From: Filosporella fistucella
Taxonomy: Eukaryota > Ascomycota > Leotiomycetes > Helotiales
Assembly (NCBI GenBank): GCA_030077755.1
Contig: JAQJZZ010000007.1
Coordinates: forward strand, 1,488,001-1,552,000
DNA length: 64,000 nt
Reading direction: 5' to 3'
Shown piece after piece: positions 9,277 to 21,344 of this stretch. The notes beneath the pieces are model-generated. The model was not told the origin of the DNA. It was given only the letters and a program-made list of their open reading frames with translations, and ran no database searches. Both the position numbers and the translations under genes were made by a program. Position 1 is the first letter of the stretch. Every line of letters starts with the position of its first letter.

Positions 9277-10289
9277 GTGTATATACTTGCATATCTTGGA
9301 GCAGGGCGTTGCATTGGAGGTGCATATTGGGACTATGGGATTTGGATCAGGGATATCTTTGGGCTTATCTACATGGCTTCCAAGTTGTTCATCTGTAGTG
9401 GACACAAAGTAGAGAATGAATCTTAAATGTTCAACTCAATGTGCGTCCATAATGTGACAATCTGGAAACTATCAGTGGATTCTTTTTCCCGGGAAGACGA
9501 AACTAGAAGACGATTTGCAAACTCTCTGCGAGGTTGAAGTTTTCTAGGACCATCCCAAAATGCAAGAAATTGATATTGGAGCATCCATGGTTTACAAAAC
9601 GTCTCCTTCCGAAAAATTGCCCGCCCATAGGTAACCATTATATGTGCAGCAATAACTCCAAGCTCCTATCGTACGTCACAAATCAACTTCTTTGAATTGT
9701 GAGTTTGATAATCGACACAGTATGCAGATGCAATTAAATGGTAATAAAATTGGGATTTGATGGTAGCATGATTCCCCTTCCCGCGCATAATTCACACTTA
9801 ATCTTTTGCTCCCGACTACTACATATTTTGGCAACTCTTTTCTAAACACATTTTTGAGGTAGAATTCTTGAAGAAAACTTGATAGATGATATTATTTGAG
9901 TCCATGATATTCCGGAGATTTAGTTGTTTCGTGTCGAAGTTGTGGTGTGAGACGGACAAATGTACCTTGGATATTGGAGCTGCCCCTCCACCCTCAATCT
10001 AACCCCTCTCAAGCCCCCATGCATACGACACACCTCCGTCGACCACATCAAGCGAAACAATTCCATCCTTGAATATTTACAAGCTGCGTACCTAAGTACC
10101 TTATACTTACCCACCTGACTTTCAGATCTGACACAAACAATTCTTGGTTCTTAAAGCCGTCCCTAAATATGTGGTCCTTCCTAAAACAGCTCTCGGAAGT
10201 GGCCGAGGCAGGCTGATGAAAGCAACAATCCAAGTCACATATAAACGCCACTCATCCACGCATTCCCCTCCTCCCTCCCTCCCACAACT
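9277..10289. other. Intergenic, about 1 kb
   Basis: Region between the acidic orphan and cytidine deaminase. Includes T-rich segments around 9770-9860 and a CT-rich leader directly before 10290. No convincing gene, RNA or repeat. Confidence 0.45.
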
Positions 10290-10912
10290 ATGTCCCCACC
10301 ACTTCTCTCCTCCAGCTCCTCCTCCCACGTCAGCACAACCTGCACAACGTACGATATAACAGAAACTCAATTCCAAACCCTCCATTCGCGGTGCGTAGCA
10401 GCAAAAGCGACTGCCTATTGTCCATACTCCCAGTTCCGGGTCGGAGCAACAATCCTCACGGAGGAGGGAGAATATATTGATGGCGCGAACGTAGAGAATG
10501 CTTCCTACCCGGTAGGAACTTGTGCGGAGCGCGTGGCGTTTGGGAAGGCTGTTACGGAGGGACATAAGAAGTTCAAAGCTGTGGCTGTGGCGACTGATAT
10601 AAGTCCTCCTGCGAGTCCTTGCGGGATGTGTAGACAATTGTGAGACTCCAGCGATTACTTCGACCGTGGCATATGGATGGTGAGATGATGGGCAAGAGAG
10701 CTAATGCGTTACAGCATCCGCGAGTTTTGTGAATTGGACATACCCATTTTCATGTTCGATAAGGATGACGCTTATGTGGTTATGAAGTTAGAACAGGTGT
10801 GTCATGGGCTTATTGTTGTGAGACTGGTCAATACTGATTCTGCTAGTTGCTACCAATGTCCTTTGGACCAGAGGCACTTCCTCCGCCAGGTTCCATACAG
10901 TCACGGAACTGA
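10290..10912 (+). CDS. Cytidine deaminase
   Basis: Three exons (10290-10639, 10715-10796, 10847-10912) give 165 residues, the usual size of tetrameric cytidine deaminases. The zinc and catalytic site is plain: VGTCAERVAFGKAV (Cys-Ala-Glu, Glu the proton shuttle) and SPPASPCGMCRQF (PCxxC with two zinc cysteines). The substrate-side motif FRVGATILTEEGEYIDGANV with ENASYP is also present. The second exon joins CRQ-F-IREFCELDIPIFMF and the last exon ends LLPMSFGPEALPPPGSIQSR. It converts cytidine and deoxycytidine to uridine and deoxyuridine in pyrimidine salvage, in the cytosol. The first ~18 residues are a Ser-rich extension. Transcribed convergently with the symporter at 11500. Confidence 0.92.
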
Positions 10913-11499
10913 CTTCCTGACACTCTGGGCTCCTGCGTGAGGCGGAGCGATTCACATGAATGTGCGAGAAGGTCTATTCTGCTGGCGTCAAGAGAGGCGG
11001 TCATAAGGAGTTACTAGAATTGCTGTTGGGCAACTTCATACGGAGAAATGAGCATTTTGGCAATCAGGGTCCATCACAGATAAAGATTTTCAAGTCTACT
11101 ATGGAGAGGATGCATTTTGTATGTTGACAAACGACCAGCTTTCTCCTCAGCGGGACTTACTACAGCGCATCAGCTGAAGGCTGGCTTTTTCAGTGCCTGC
11201 TTCCTCGCCATATATCCTGTACCTTAAAAGTTTACTGCGAGCATGCTGCTATACCGGTCATTTGCCAGTGTTTCCAAGTTTTTAGTATCCTCCGCTAGCT
11301 TGCATGCCCTGCCCTCCTTGCTAAGGCCCGGAGGCTCTTATTGCAAATTTCAAGCGGGCAGTAAAGTGTGAGATAGCAAGGGTATATGCGTTGTTCAAAT
11401 TCAAATAATAACTACATTTTGTCCAGAGCATTCCAACATCGATGCTGTCCAAATACAAGCAAAATATTTTATCCTCCTACTTCCGTCACGTCCATTCTG
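10913..11499. other. Intergenic between convergent genes
   Basis: About 590 bases downstream of both cytidine deaminase and the symporter. Holds presumably both 3' UTRs. No gene seen. Confidence 0.45.
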
Positions 11500-13096
11500 T
11501 CAGACTCTCACATCACCTCGCCCATCTCTTTCTTCCACTACATCTCTATCCTCCACAATATCTCTTGCCTCTGCAGCTATGTCACTTTCATCATTATCCG
11601 TAATGCCGGTAATCTTTGCCACGCATGGCGCGACATACAAATCGCCACTGACGTTAACAGCTGTCCTGAATCGGTCCAAAAACCAATCAATCGCGACAAC
11701 AACAGCATACATGCCTGTGAGCGGTACATTGACACTGTTTGCTATCATGACTGTCAGAACTAGCGAGGAACTAGGAATTGGTGTAGTGCCGATAGAAGCA
11801 AGTGTTGACAGCAAACAGATGATAACGTAGTCTGTAGGACCGAGAGTGATGCCTTGTGTTTCAGCCATGAAGACAACAACGACGGGAAAGTAAATTGCCG
11901 TTCTACAGGATTGTCAGCAAAAAGTAGTGGGTAGTAGCTCAAGATGCTTACCCATCCATGTTAATAAGACACCCAAGTGGGATAGCAAAATTGACAATAG
12001 TATTGGGAACCCCACGGGCTCTCGCACACTTGAGAGTCACGGGAAGTGTTGCTGCTGAAGAGGCTGATCCCCAGGCAGTCACCCAAGCGGGTGAGCATTT
12101 CAACCAATGTGCGTATGGGTTCTTTCGCACAATGCAGAAAAAAATTAGAGGTAGAACGATGATCATATGGAAAGCCATCCCGGTTAAAGCTCCACCAATG
12201 AGCACACCTAGATTCTTGCCGATTTCTGAGATGTCGAGTCGGAAAAGATTTGGCAGGATCAGAAAGAAGACTCCGATGGGTGCCATCTTGATGAGGAAGG
12301 TGATGATGACGGTGATGATTCGCTCAACTTCCTTGACAGCACGCAAAAGAGAGGAGTTTGGGCCTTGAATCAAATATCCGATAACGACAGATGAGACCAG
12401 CACGGCGAGAAGACTGTCGGTTGCCAAGGCATTGACGACATTTTGAGGAATCAGAGATTCAAACATTTGAACAACTACCTCGTGGATGACAGTCTCTTCT
12501 CGCTCGGCATACAACTCTTTGTCTTTATCAGATACAGCGAGAGCGTCTGTACTGGCCGAAGTCATCAGTTTGGACCATACAAGGCTGACCATAATAGTAC
12601 TGTGTACGATTGCGATCAGAGTCGTGCCGACATAGAAACCGATTGTCCAGCGAGCGAGAACAGCACCTCCTTTAGCAAGGTCTTTGAGTTTTTGGACAGC
12701 AAGAATCATGGCTGTCACAATCAAGGGCAGAACTGGAAGACGTTAGATCAGAAATTGCTATCAGAAGGGATAATACGAACCAACTGCTCTCAAGGAACGA
12801 AGCCACAACACTCCTGGAATTCCAAGTATAGCACTAGCAGCAGGTGGCACCTCATCAACAGTACTAGTCACTGCTAACCCAATAGCAATAGCGAGGACAG
12901 CTGCAATCACAATTTGAAAAGCAGACCCAGCTTCCTTGATACTGTGCCACCACGGCTTCTTTGGACCTTCATTTTGAATGCTTTCCATCGAGGATTGATT
13001 TGGGTTCGAGTAAGTATCTCTCAGCTCTTTGGAAACATCCTTGAAGTCAGGACTTCTGTCCTCGCTCGAGACTCTATTAATCGCTGGCTTCTCCAT
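11500..13096 (-). CDS. Dicarboxylate/amino acid:cation symporter (DAACS/SDF family)
   Basis: Three exons (12780-13096, 11952-12731, 11500-11902) give 499 residues. The N-terminal ~45 residues are a hydrophilic cytosolic tail. Eight or so hydrophobic segments follow, with the two re-entrant hairpins of the glutamate-transporter fold: the serine-rich SSAATLPVTLKCARARG and the second, LASIGTTPIPSSSLVLTVMI. The signature NMDGTAIYFPV lies across the second intron, which confirms that splice (donor GTAAGC, acceptor TGTAG, 49 nt). The first intron (48 nt, donor GTTCGT) rebuilds SLRAVVLPLIVTAMILAV. Family members couple uptake of glutamate, aspartate or C4-dicarboxylates to Na+ or H+; the substrate here is not predictable. 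The C-terminal ~40 residues are acidic (DIVEDRDVVEERDGRGDVRV). Plasma membrane location is inferred. Confidence 0.9.
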
Positions 13097-14796
13097 GACT
13101 TGCTAGCGAAATAAAGGAATGTGACGGAATTCGCACGAGGAATCAATATCAAAAATCACGAAGAGAAATTGCAGCGCGACATGAGACTCTTTATTACAAA
13201 AATTACCCAGAGAAAAACGCCTTCACGTATGCCCAGTCCGCCTACGCCCTCACCAACAATCAACAACTCAATCCATAGAAAGGTGGCAATACATACCTAT
13301 CATCTTGGAACAAAATTGGCATCACCAAACTTTTGCCTCAAAATCTTCTTCGTGCCTTCTTCCTGCCCAACGCTCAAGAAAATTGCGGGGTTGGCATCCC
13401 CTCACTCGGAAGGAGCTAAGACATGCTATCTGATTTACATCTACATGTCTGCATTCGATATCTAGGCACGCGATAGGGAATAGTAGGTCGCATCACCGAG
13501 AGTTTGTGATTTGATGTTTGGAGAGAAATGGGAGAGCCCAAGGCTGGGTAAGGCGCGGCGTTGAGGGGGGGTTCGTAATGCCTAGCGGGCCGACGGCATG
13601 GGCCCGAGAGACTTGGCGAGAAGACGGAGAGGGGTCCTTGAATTGGATAGAGTCGGCTTGGAGCTGGAAGCCGATTTATTGGTGTTAGGGTAAAGAGATA
13701 TTGTAGCTTGAGGAGAAGTGGGAATGTGGTAGTCTTGTCGTCTACGCATAGAAGCGGTCTATCATTTGTTATCTTTGACGGAAGTGACAAGTTTTCGGCT
13801 TGGCTTATGTTTTGATACTAGCAATCTCTGTTGGTTCAAATCTACTAAATCTAGAAATAATCAGATGGGTTATGTGTGTGACCTCTTTTCTTTTCCGTCG
13901 ATGTGTATCTTAGTAGTATTAAATGTACGGTGAACGACCAAGTCAAGTTCAACACTTCAAAGTCATGAAAAACCCTGATCCTTTCAGGGGAAAAAAGAAC
14001 AAAGGGTATATTAAACGGATATTCAAATTAAGGAAAAATATCTGCAGACACATGTCGAGTGCAGAAATCTGACAGACTTCCACAGTTCAGATTTGCAGGT
14101 GGAGGAGAAGAAGCACGTGATGCCAGTAGATATCTACTATTCAAATAGTTCAAGTCCGTTCTGACAAATCTTCATTTACTTGGGCAGACGCAATCAATTC
14201 TTGTCTCTTATGACATCGCTCTGTCTCAAATTTCCAAGTCCCATTTCAACAGAAGAAATCACCTTGATCGCAAGAACAAGAGTACTTAGCGAAATTTAAA
14301 TAAGAAATCAGACTACAGCGACATAGGTGAGAAGCTTGGATACCTTCAGTCGCACCATCTCCAATAGAATGCTTTTCGACAGCCATACATGCTGTAGAAC
14401 ACAGTCAAGCTTTCTCCACTGTTCCTGGTGCTCGCAGCATTTTGTTCGCTTAGAAAGGGGACTGTTTAGGGCCTGGGACACTTTTCGAGGAAGTGAATTG
14501 TGAGCGAGAGTAGAGATATGCGTTTGCCTTGTAATATTGTGTATGTATACTCTATAGTACTTTGAGTATGGATGTACTGACATTCCGTTTGGCGTGGAAA
14601 GTCTCAAAACCAAGATTAGACAACGAAATAATCTCAAGCGTATCTACAACCACAACCCTCCAGCGAGAGACATACTTTCCTGTTTATTAATCTACCTCAA
14701 AATTTTACCCAATTATGTACTTCTCTATAACCATAGAGTAAGTTCACGAAGTGCTTAGATTCGCATCGATTGCCCAGAAGTAAATTAGCGGATTGA
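13097..14796. other. Gene-poor region, 1.7 kb
   Basis: Upstream of the symporter, so its promoter lies near 13100-13500. A GC-richer stretch at 13480-13660 and AT-rich sequence after 13800 are visible. Several short open frames exist but none has a start, splice signals and protein-like composition together. No RNA gene seen. Confidence 0.4.
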
Positions 14797-14937
14797 AGGG
14801 ATGATAGTATTGTGTATGATACGAAGCTATGTGAAGATGGAGTTCCCACAGAGCTTTCTGTCTGGCCTGGAGCATGGCATGCATTTGATATCTATGCATC
14901 AGAGACAGCTTTGGCAAAGTTATGCAACGAGACAAGA
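14797..14937 (+). pseudogene. C-terminal relic of an alpha/beta-hydrolase (HSL-type esterase)
   Basis: The frame reads RDDSIVYDTKLCEDGVPTEL then SVWPGAWHAFDIYASETALA, which matches the C-terminal block of hormone-sensitive-lipase-like esterases: the (R)D..xxYxxxLxxxGVPTELxVxPGxxHGFD pattern that carries the catalytic His (here in AWHAFD). An in-frame TGA sits just before the homologous part and the remaining ~300 residues of a normal esterase, including the GDSAG nucleophile elbow, are not found upstream. I read it as a truncated, dead copy of about 45 recognisable codons. Family recognition is from memory of the motif, not from alignment. Confidence 0.6.
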
Positions 14938-15027
14938 TTGAAATGTTTGGAGTGCCTCGTGGGAGACACGGGAGTTCCGTCTACTACAACGAAAACCCGC
15001 CAGTTCTATAGGGATCTGACTTGTTAA

Positions 15028-16618
15028 TGGAGGCATGACCAGGCTGGTGACGAGCTGAACTGTTTTGGGATTTGAGCTTTCGTCCAAATTACAATTCCGT
15101 AACACAAAGAATAACTGTTCTGCAGGCGTATTTCATTTTCTTTGAGGACCCAACAGACCGGCTCGGTCAATCCGCAACTGGAGATGCTATATAGGGGGGC
15201 ACTACCCCCGCTATTCTGTATGTAGTCCTCATCAAAGTGTATCATTGCCCTACGGTCAGCTCTGGGCGCAATTCTCGGGTCTGTCTTCATCATATCAACG
15301 CTTTAATAATGGCAGCGAAAAGGAAACAGGAAAGCTGTATGTTCTCTGCTTCTTTTAGGCAGATCTTCCGAATATCTATTTCAATAAAGATCCTGAAAGT
15401 AGTGCAAGCTAATAGAGGCGATTAGTATATATCCCCAAGACGTACCAGGACTTCTTACTATTTCAGGTTGATTCGACATATATAGAATCAGTACCGCGAT
15501 ATCGAAAGCATTTATGCTGGAAATCTTCAGTACCTTCCTGTCGCAACAGACTAACATCCCACACACCATGAAATAATACATGATCTGCGATGTGCTCTGC
15601 GCGCCATAGATCCCTTATGCGCTCCTTTAAACACCAAGCTCTGAGAGTGGCGTCGAAATTATCAAAGCGTTCAATAGTTATCTACATAAAAACAACCTGA
15701 CAAGAAAAAATAATATTAATCCAATTCAAAACAGCAAAAAACTCCGCCGCTCCCTTCGAAATGGGAACGACCTGAAAAATCCTACTGTAGGATTTTTTTT
15801 GCAGTTTTATCGGCCGTGTAGAACGCCACCGAAGTGGAATTCAAGACCACGACACCATGTAACCCATGGCTGGTGGCGATGGGAGGATACCTATTTGGGT
15901 ATATGATACTAGAGTTGGTCGGTTCGAGGCTAGCCTTACCTCAGAAAAATCCTTCGAAGGTATGCAAATGCCTGAGGGAAATTGGTCATATATCATGAAC
16001 CAATTTCTATTGCAATCGTCCAGATCATTCTCGAGTGCGACTCTTGCCGCGACATTATAGTGTTTTCAATTCGTCACTCAAAATCACACACCACAACAAC
16101 TCATTATTGCAACATCAAATTGTATTGCTGTCGCTATTTTACATGGATACGGCTCTTGGCAAGGCACGGAAAGCCTCTCCAGAAGAGCAAACTGAAAACT
16201 GTCGGATGGCTATATCATCCCTTCATAACATCTCCAATCGTTTCACCGAGTATGAATGCCTTCTTGCCATCATCATAACATATCAGCACAAAGGCTGTCA
16301 TATTTTGGGCTCAAACGCCATCAATGAGATTAGATAGAATCCGCCGTACTCATTATCGAAAAGAAAAAGAACTCAAAAAAAAGTATGTCGCACGAAACTT
16401 TCCCGGAGGAGGTTGAGAATTCGATAGCCAGAGAGCATTCCAGCATCCCAGAGGCCATTGCGAATTCTTAATCGTTGTCCTGAATTATGAGTTTACCTGA
16501 AACAAGTAAAGCATCAGGATCCAAGTAGCCCATAGAGCTTCAACGATATTGTGGTAGATGTCGGTTTGATAAAGTCGAGCAGGCGTAATCAAAAGCCGCA
16601 AGGTGATTATTACCCCAA
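15028..16618. other. Gene-poor AT-rich region with a perfect short inverted repeat
   Basis: 1.6 kb downstream of the EDC4-like gene. At 15775-15797 lies AAAAATCCTAC-T-GTAGGATTTTT, a perfect 11-bp inverted repeat around one base. No supported gene. Confidence 0.4.
15775..15797. repeat. Perfect 23-nt palindrome
   Basis: Left arm AAAAATCCTAC, centre T, right arm GTAGGATTTTT. It ends in a T-run extended to eight Ts on the plus strand. It could extrude as a cruciform or bind a dimeric factor; no evidence for function. Confidence 0.6.
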
Positions 16619-19600
16619 TCAAGAATTGTAGATTCCTTGCTCGAAGGAAACATCACCTCGGCTGGTTTCCAGAATGCGGTTCGCAGCATTGACAAGCTGA
16701 GAGATGCGCTTGAGAATTGGTTCTTGAGCGGCGACTTGGCTGATGCGCATGAAAAGGTGCTCCAAACGTTGAACGTAGATTCCCATAATCTTTGGAATAA
16801 GATCACGAACTTGATCGTCCTAGAAACGAGTTAGCAAAAATCAAATTGACTGATACCAGCAGTGGACTTACCATAGTACCCGTGGAAACGTGACCCTGGA
16901 AAGTAGACACAATGGCTTCCATCCAGGCAACACGTTGCTTGAGCAACTCATCCTGTATCTCCATGCTGATGGTTGCTCCGAGAGACAAAAGCAACAATGG
17001 ACTGAGATCACGAACGAAATCAGGACTGAACTTCGAGAAGTAATTGGCGAAGAACTCCTGTTCACGACGAGTTTGAAGCCATTGGATGACAGCATTCTCG
17101 TATTGACCCTCACTCATGGCCTTGGTGATGCTATTCAGCATGGTCTCGTACTCAAGTTCCTCTTGGGTCTTCTCGACGATTGGTCCGGTCAGAGATTGTG
17201 AATGTCGGGATATGGAAGCTCGAGGGGTACTGCCTTCATGACGGGTGGGTTGCCGACGATCAGAAGTAGCTTGTTGTTGCAGTCTGAGGAATTGACCTTG
17301 AAATTCGCTCTGTGAAGCAGCCATGGATGACACTGTCTCAGTCAAGCCAGTGACTAGCTGGGTTAACTGCTCAATCTTGATGCTATCTGCGGTTCGTTGT
17401 CTCTCAATAGAGCTAATTTGCTCAGTAGCTTGGCGATGAATGTCGGTAGCAATTCTTTGCGAAGTCTGAATTGCAAGAGTTGTGAATTGAGGAGTAACAA
17501 CGTTCTGCAAGAGAGATGCAAAGGTCTCCTCGACACGGAACGCCACACTCTTTGCTAAGGCGTCCGACATGAGCTTCAAGAGCTGGGGTTGTTGCAGAGC
17601 CTTTCCAACAGCATCAGGGAGATATCTTTGAAGTTCCTTGGGTATGCTCTGACCAACGTGGGCGCTCAGACTTTGTCCCAATTGTTGGTTGACAGCCTGT
17701 GATGAGGTCTCGGAGATAGCTGGAAGAACGGTCTTCTCGATGGCTTCGTTGACGATACGACCAAGGGTTGCTTCAATGTTGTCGGACAATGTAGCAGAAA
17801 CAAGTCTGAGCATTGCATCTTGCTTGGCATCTGAAACGGCTGCCTGAGTACGTCTGTCTTCCTTGATGTTTTGATACAAGGATTCGATGGACTCGCTGAA
17901 CAGTTTCTTCACCTCCCCAGCGACACGAGTCTCGATGTTCTTGAGACTTGCGTCAGTAAGTTCCCTGCTAGGGGTAGCAGTTGCTTCGGGAATAGAGGCT
18001 GGAATTGACTTCGAGAGACTTCCGTTTCGGGAATTTGAAGTAGGGTCCATGATGAGGGGCTTTGATTGTCCAGAATGCGATGAGTTTCCAGGAGTTGATT
18101 CATTGGCGGTTCCCTTTCTGCGCTTTCTCTTTTCCTGTTTTTCAGGACCACTTGCAGAGGTTACACCATTAGAAATAGAGGCATCTTTCTTGTCATCAAC
18201 CTTGGCCGCTGAAGAGGATGATTCACTGTGGCTTGGCTTCTTTGCGATCTCCTTAACGGACTCCTTTGCAGCAGGACGAGGCGCGGGTCTAGTTGGGAGG
18301 GTGGTTTGAACAGGCGTATCGTTGACCTCGGGCGTTGGAGTGGCGGTGATATCCTTCAAAGTATCGATGGAGATGACGCCGCTCTTCTCAGCAACAACAG
18401 GATGAAGCACCTTGTTATCAGGACCCCAGCCGAGAGAAGATTGCTTGATGTTCACACAAGTGACACCCTTTGAGTGCATAACGTACAACTCGAACAATGT
18501 TGGAGTGTCGGGGCTGGCAGCTGCAGAGTTTGGAGTTTGCAGAATATCCAAGCTTCTCAACATACCCTTGTTGGCGAAAGAATACTCACGCATGCCACTA
18601 ATGACCGCAGTAGATTCTGGCTTAGGGATAGAAGAGTCGTTGGAAAGTAGCTTCTGCATGTACTCGGCTTGAGTGACGTTTCGTTGCAAGTTGTACTTTG
18701 GAGCAGACAAGTGGAGGAAGTAGATCGAGTTTCGTGTAGGGTGACCAATAATGATCATGCCAGTAGCAGCATGATACACAACACTGCAAACAGCATCTGA
18801 CTCCTTGCCATGAGGGAGGTGGATTTCTTGAACAGGCTTTCCGAGTGCAAGATCCCACAATTGAAGAGTGTGGTTTTGCTTCATTCCCACGATGAGATAT
18901 CTCAGTGCACCACCACGTTGATATGGGCGAAGTTTATCAACAAAAAGGACGGAAGTAGGCCATGACTTCTCATTTGGTGGCGTGGTAATGAAGGTGACCA
19001 AGGGATCCTTCACCTCAATGTGCTGAGCATCAGATGGGTTCAATGAGATATCTGCAGAAGTAAGGCTGCGGACATCCCAAAATTTGACTCGACCAGCCTT
19101 GTCAAGAGAGACAATCGTGGTATCATCTTCGCTGAATGTAAAATCCTTGCCAGCTTTGCCTGTGTTGACCTTGAGGGAGTGCTTGCTGAGGTATTTCTCT
19201 GTATCAACAATGCGATCCTTTCCATGTTTCAGGTAGGATTGCTTCATGATGACAGATGGCCAAATGATATTGATAAACTTTCCACGGCCAACAGCGAAGA
19301 AGTCAGGATGACCTGAACTCTTTCTCGCTCTAGTCTTCAAGACACCGCCAGGGGTTTCTGTCTCGTGAGACTGAATAGGAGGAAGAGCAAATCCATACAT
19401 TTCAGGATTTCGCTCCTCGATATGATCACCCTCGCCGTCCTTGATCAGAGCCCAATAGACAGTACCACTAATGCCTGTGCCGATAATCGACTCTTTTTGT
19501 TCAGCTAATGAAGCGGAAGCGACAACGCTGAAGATACGGTCATGGGTCTCGGTAAAGAGTTTGGCATCCTTTCCATCGTCTTGTCGAATGATTCTAACCC

Positions 19601-21344
19601 CACCATGTTTGGACATGCCATAAATGATGAAATTGTTGGTGCCGGTAACGAGAGTGCGATCGATTTGATCAAACTCCTTCTTGAGACGGGCAATGTCGAT
19701 AACAGAGTCTTCACGGAAGACTGGACGAGGTTCACCGGTTTCCTTGATGCTGATAGAAGACCATGGCTTCATTGGGAAGTTGTAAACCTTTACGAAGCTA
19801 TCCTCATCTTCATCATCTTCCTCTTTTGCTGGTCCATCCTCTGTTTCTGCGCTCTCCCAGCTATCGGCGATATGGCCTTGGGCGGTCTCATCAATAATGT
19901 CTTTGACTGCTTCAGCAACAGGTGTAGGAAGGCTATCGAGTGCACCGGCATTCTCGGCTTGTTCTAGCTCTTTCTTGATAGCTTTCGCCGCAATTTGAGC
20001 ACTGGCCTCGAATTCCTTCTCGGTCTTGGCAGCTAGCAAATCTCTAAGATCATCCTCAATGGAAGTCTGAGCCTCCTCTCGTTCAACTTGAGCAATTGCT
20101 TCTTGGACTTGCTTATCGGCCTGGCCCCCAACTTCGTTGAGAGCCGCATGAACACTTTCTTTGCCGGATGGTGCACCGATACCAATCAAAGCCTCGACTT
20201 GTGTACGTCCGTCGGGAAGTGGAGTAGGCGGAGAGGATGATGCCTGAGATGCAGGCTCAAGCTTTCTCTTCGAATGTGCTGGGCTAGATATAGTGCTACG
20301 CTCATCTATCTTTCGCTTGTTGTCGGGAGTGCCCTCTTGACGCTTCAAAATTTGAATCTTGGGGCTTGCTGAAGAAGCTGGGCCGGGAGTGGCATTCTTA
20401 GGAGTACGAATGCGTGGAGATGATGCAGCAAGTTGCTCGAAAGGATTGACATATGTGAAGATACCTTGAGCTGCCTTGGGAGCAAACTCTCGGGCATTTT
20501 CCTTACCAAATGCAGGGAGCGACTCTGTGGCAGATGAACCCATCATATTCAAGTCGAAAGTAGAATCATTCAAAGCTTGTGTAGCCTCAATTATATCATC
20601 GTGTTGCGAGCTGGCTTTGCTTGGCGGTGTCAAGATCTTGGTCTGCTTGAGTTGAGGCGGGCTGCTAACTTGACTTGGCTTTGGTTGATTCAAGAGCTGA
20701 AGGAGGTAGGATTGTGCTTCGACGGAAGGTGGTGAACCTGCTGCACGAAATGCTGATGAAGCTGGTTGAGAAAGGGTCGGCAATTGAGGACTAGGTTGAG
20801 TTGGCTTTGCTTGGATGCTACCTCTAAGGGTTGCCAACAGATCCGAAGTGACTCGATCATGACTAGATGAACTCAGATGTCCAAGTACCTCAGACCCGGC
20901 AAACCCCGTTGAAGCTTCACGCGACAATGGAGCTGGAGGGCCAGTTGGTGTGGACTGAGTAGGTGAATTGGCAGATGGTTGACTGAACTTGAGTAGGTTG
21001 AGTAAACTTGAAGTTCTATCTGCATTGGAGCTACTGCCTGCTGGTGGAGGACGAGCTTGTACATTCTCAACTGGGCTCATGATTGCAGAGCTATGATGAG
21101 GTTGAAGGCCTGCGACAGGAGGTGTAGGAATTGGTGACGAGACAGATGGGTGGTGGTAACCATGAGGCTGTTGTGGTGTGGATGCTTGGCCAAAGTAACC
21201 ACTATTATTATGATTATAATAGCTGTAGCTCGGCTCTAAACTGACAGGCTTTGGCTGTTGTGATTGCGATTGCGATTGTCGAAGCTGAGCGAACAGATTT
21301 TCCAAACCATTGCCCTCTCCAGACCCTGCAGGATATCCAGACAT
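16619..21344 (-). CDS. EDC4/Ge-1-like WD40 mRNA-decapping scaffold
   Basis: Two exons (16872-21344 and 16619-16819) give 1557 residues; ATG at 21342-21344 (MSGYPAGSGEGN). Order: a disordered Q/S/P-rich N-terminus with QSQSQSQQ; residues roughly 300-520 charged and coiled; a WD40-type propeller from about 540 to 1000 (KHGGVRIIRQDDGKDAKLFT, DKAGRVKFWDVRS, NHTLQLWDLALGKPVQEIHL); a Ser/Lys-rich linker with basic KRKRRKG; then long helices and a C-terminal helical repeat (ENAVIQWLQTRREQEFFANY onward), the Ge-1 C-terminal domain. Known EDC4/Ge-1 proteins scaffold Dcp1-Dcp2 decapping in P-bodies. The 52-nt intron (16820-16871) near the 3' end must be removed to give the final helices (RDLIPKIMGIYVQRLEHLFM to FEQGIYNS); reading through ends early in an unrelated tail. 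Family call from architecture and motifs, not alignment. Confidence 0.85.
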
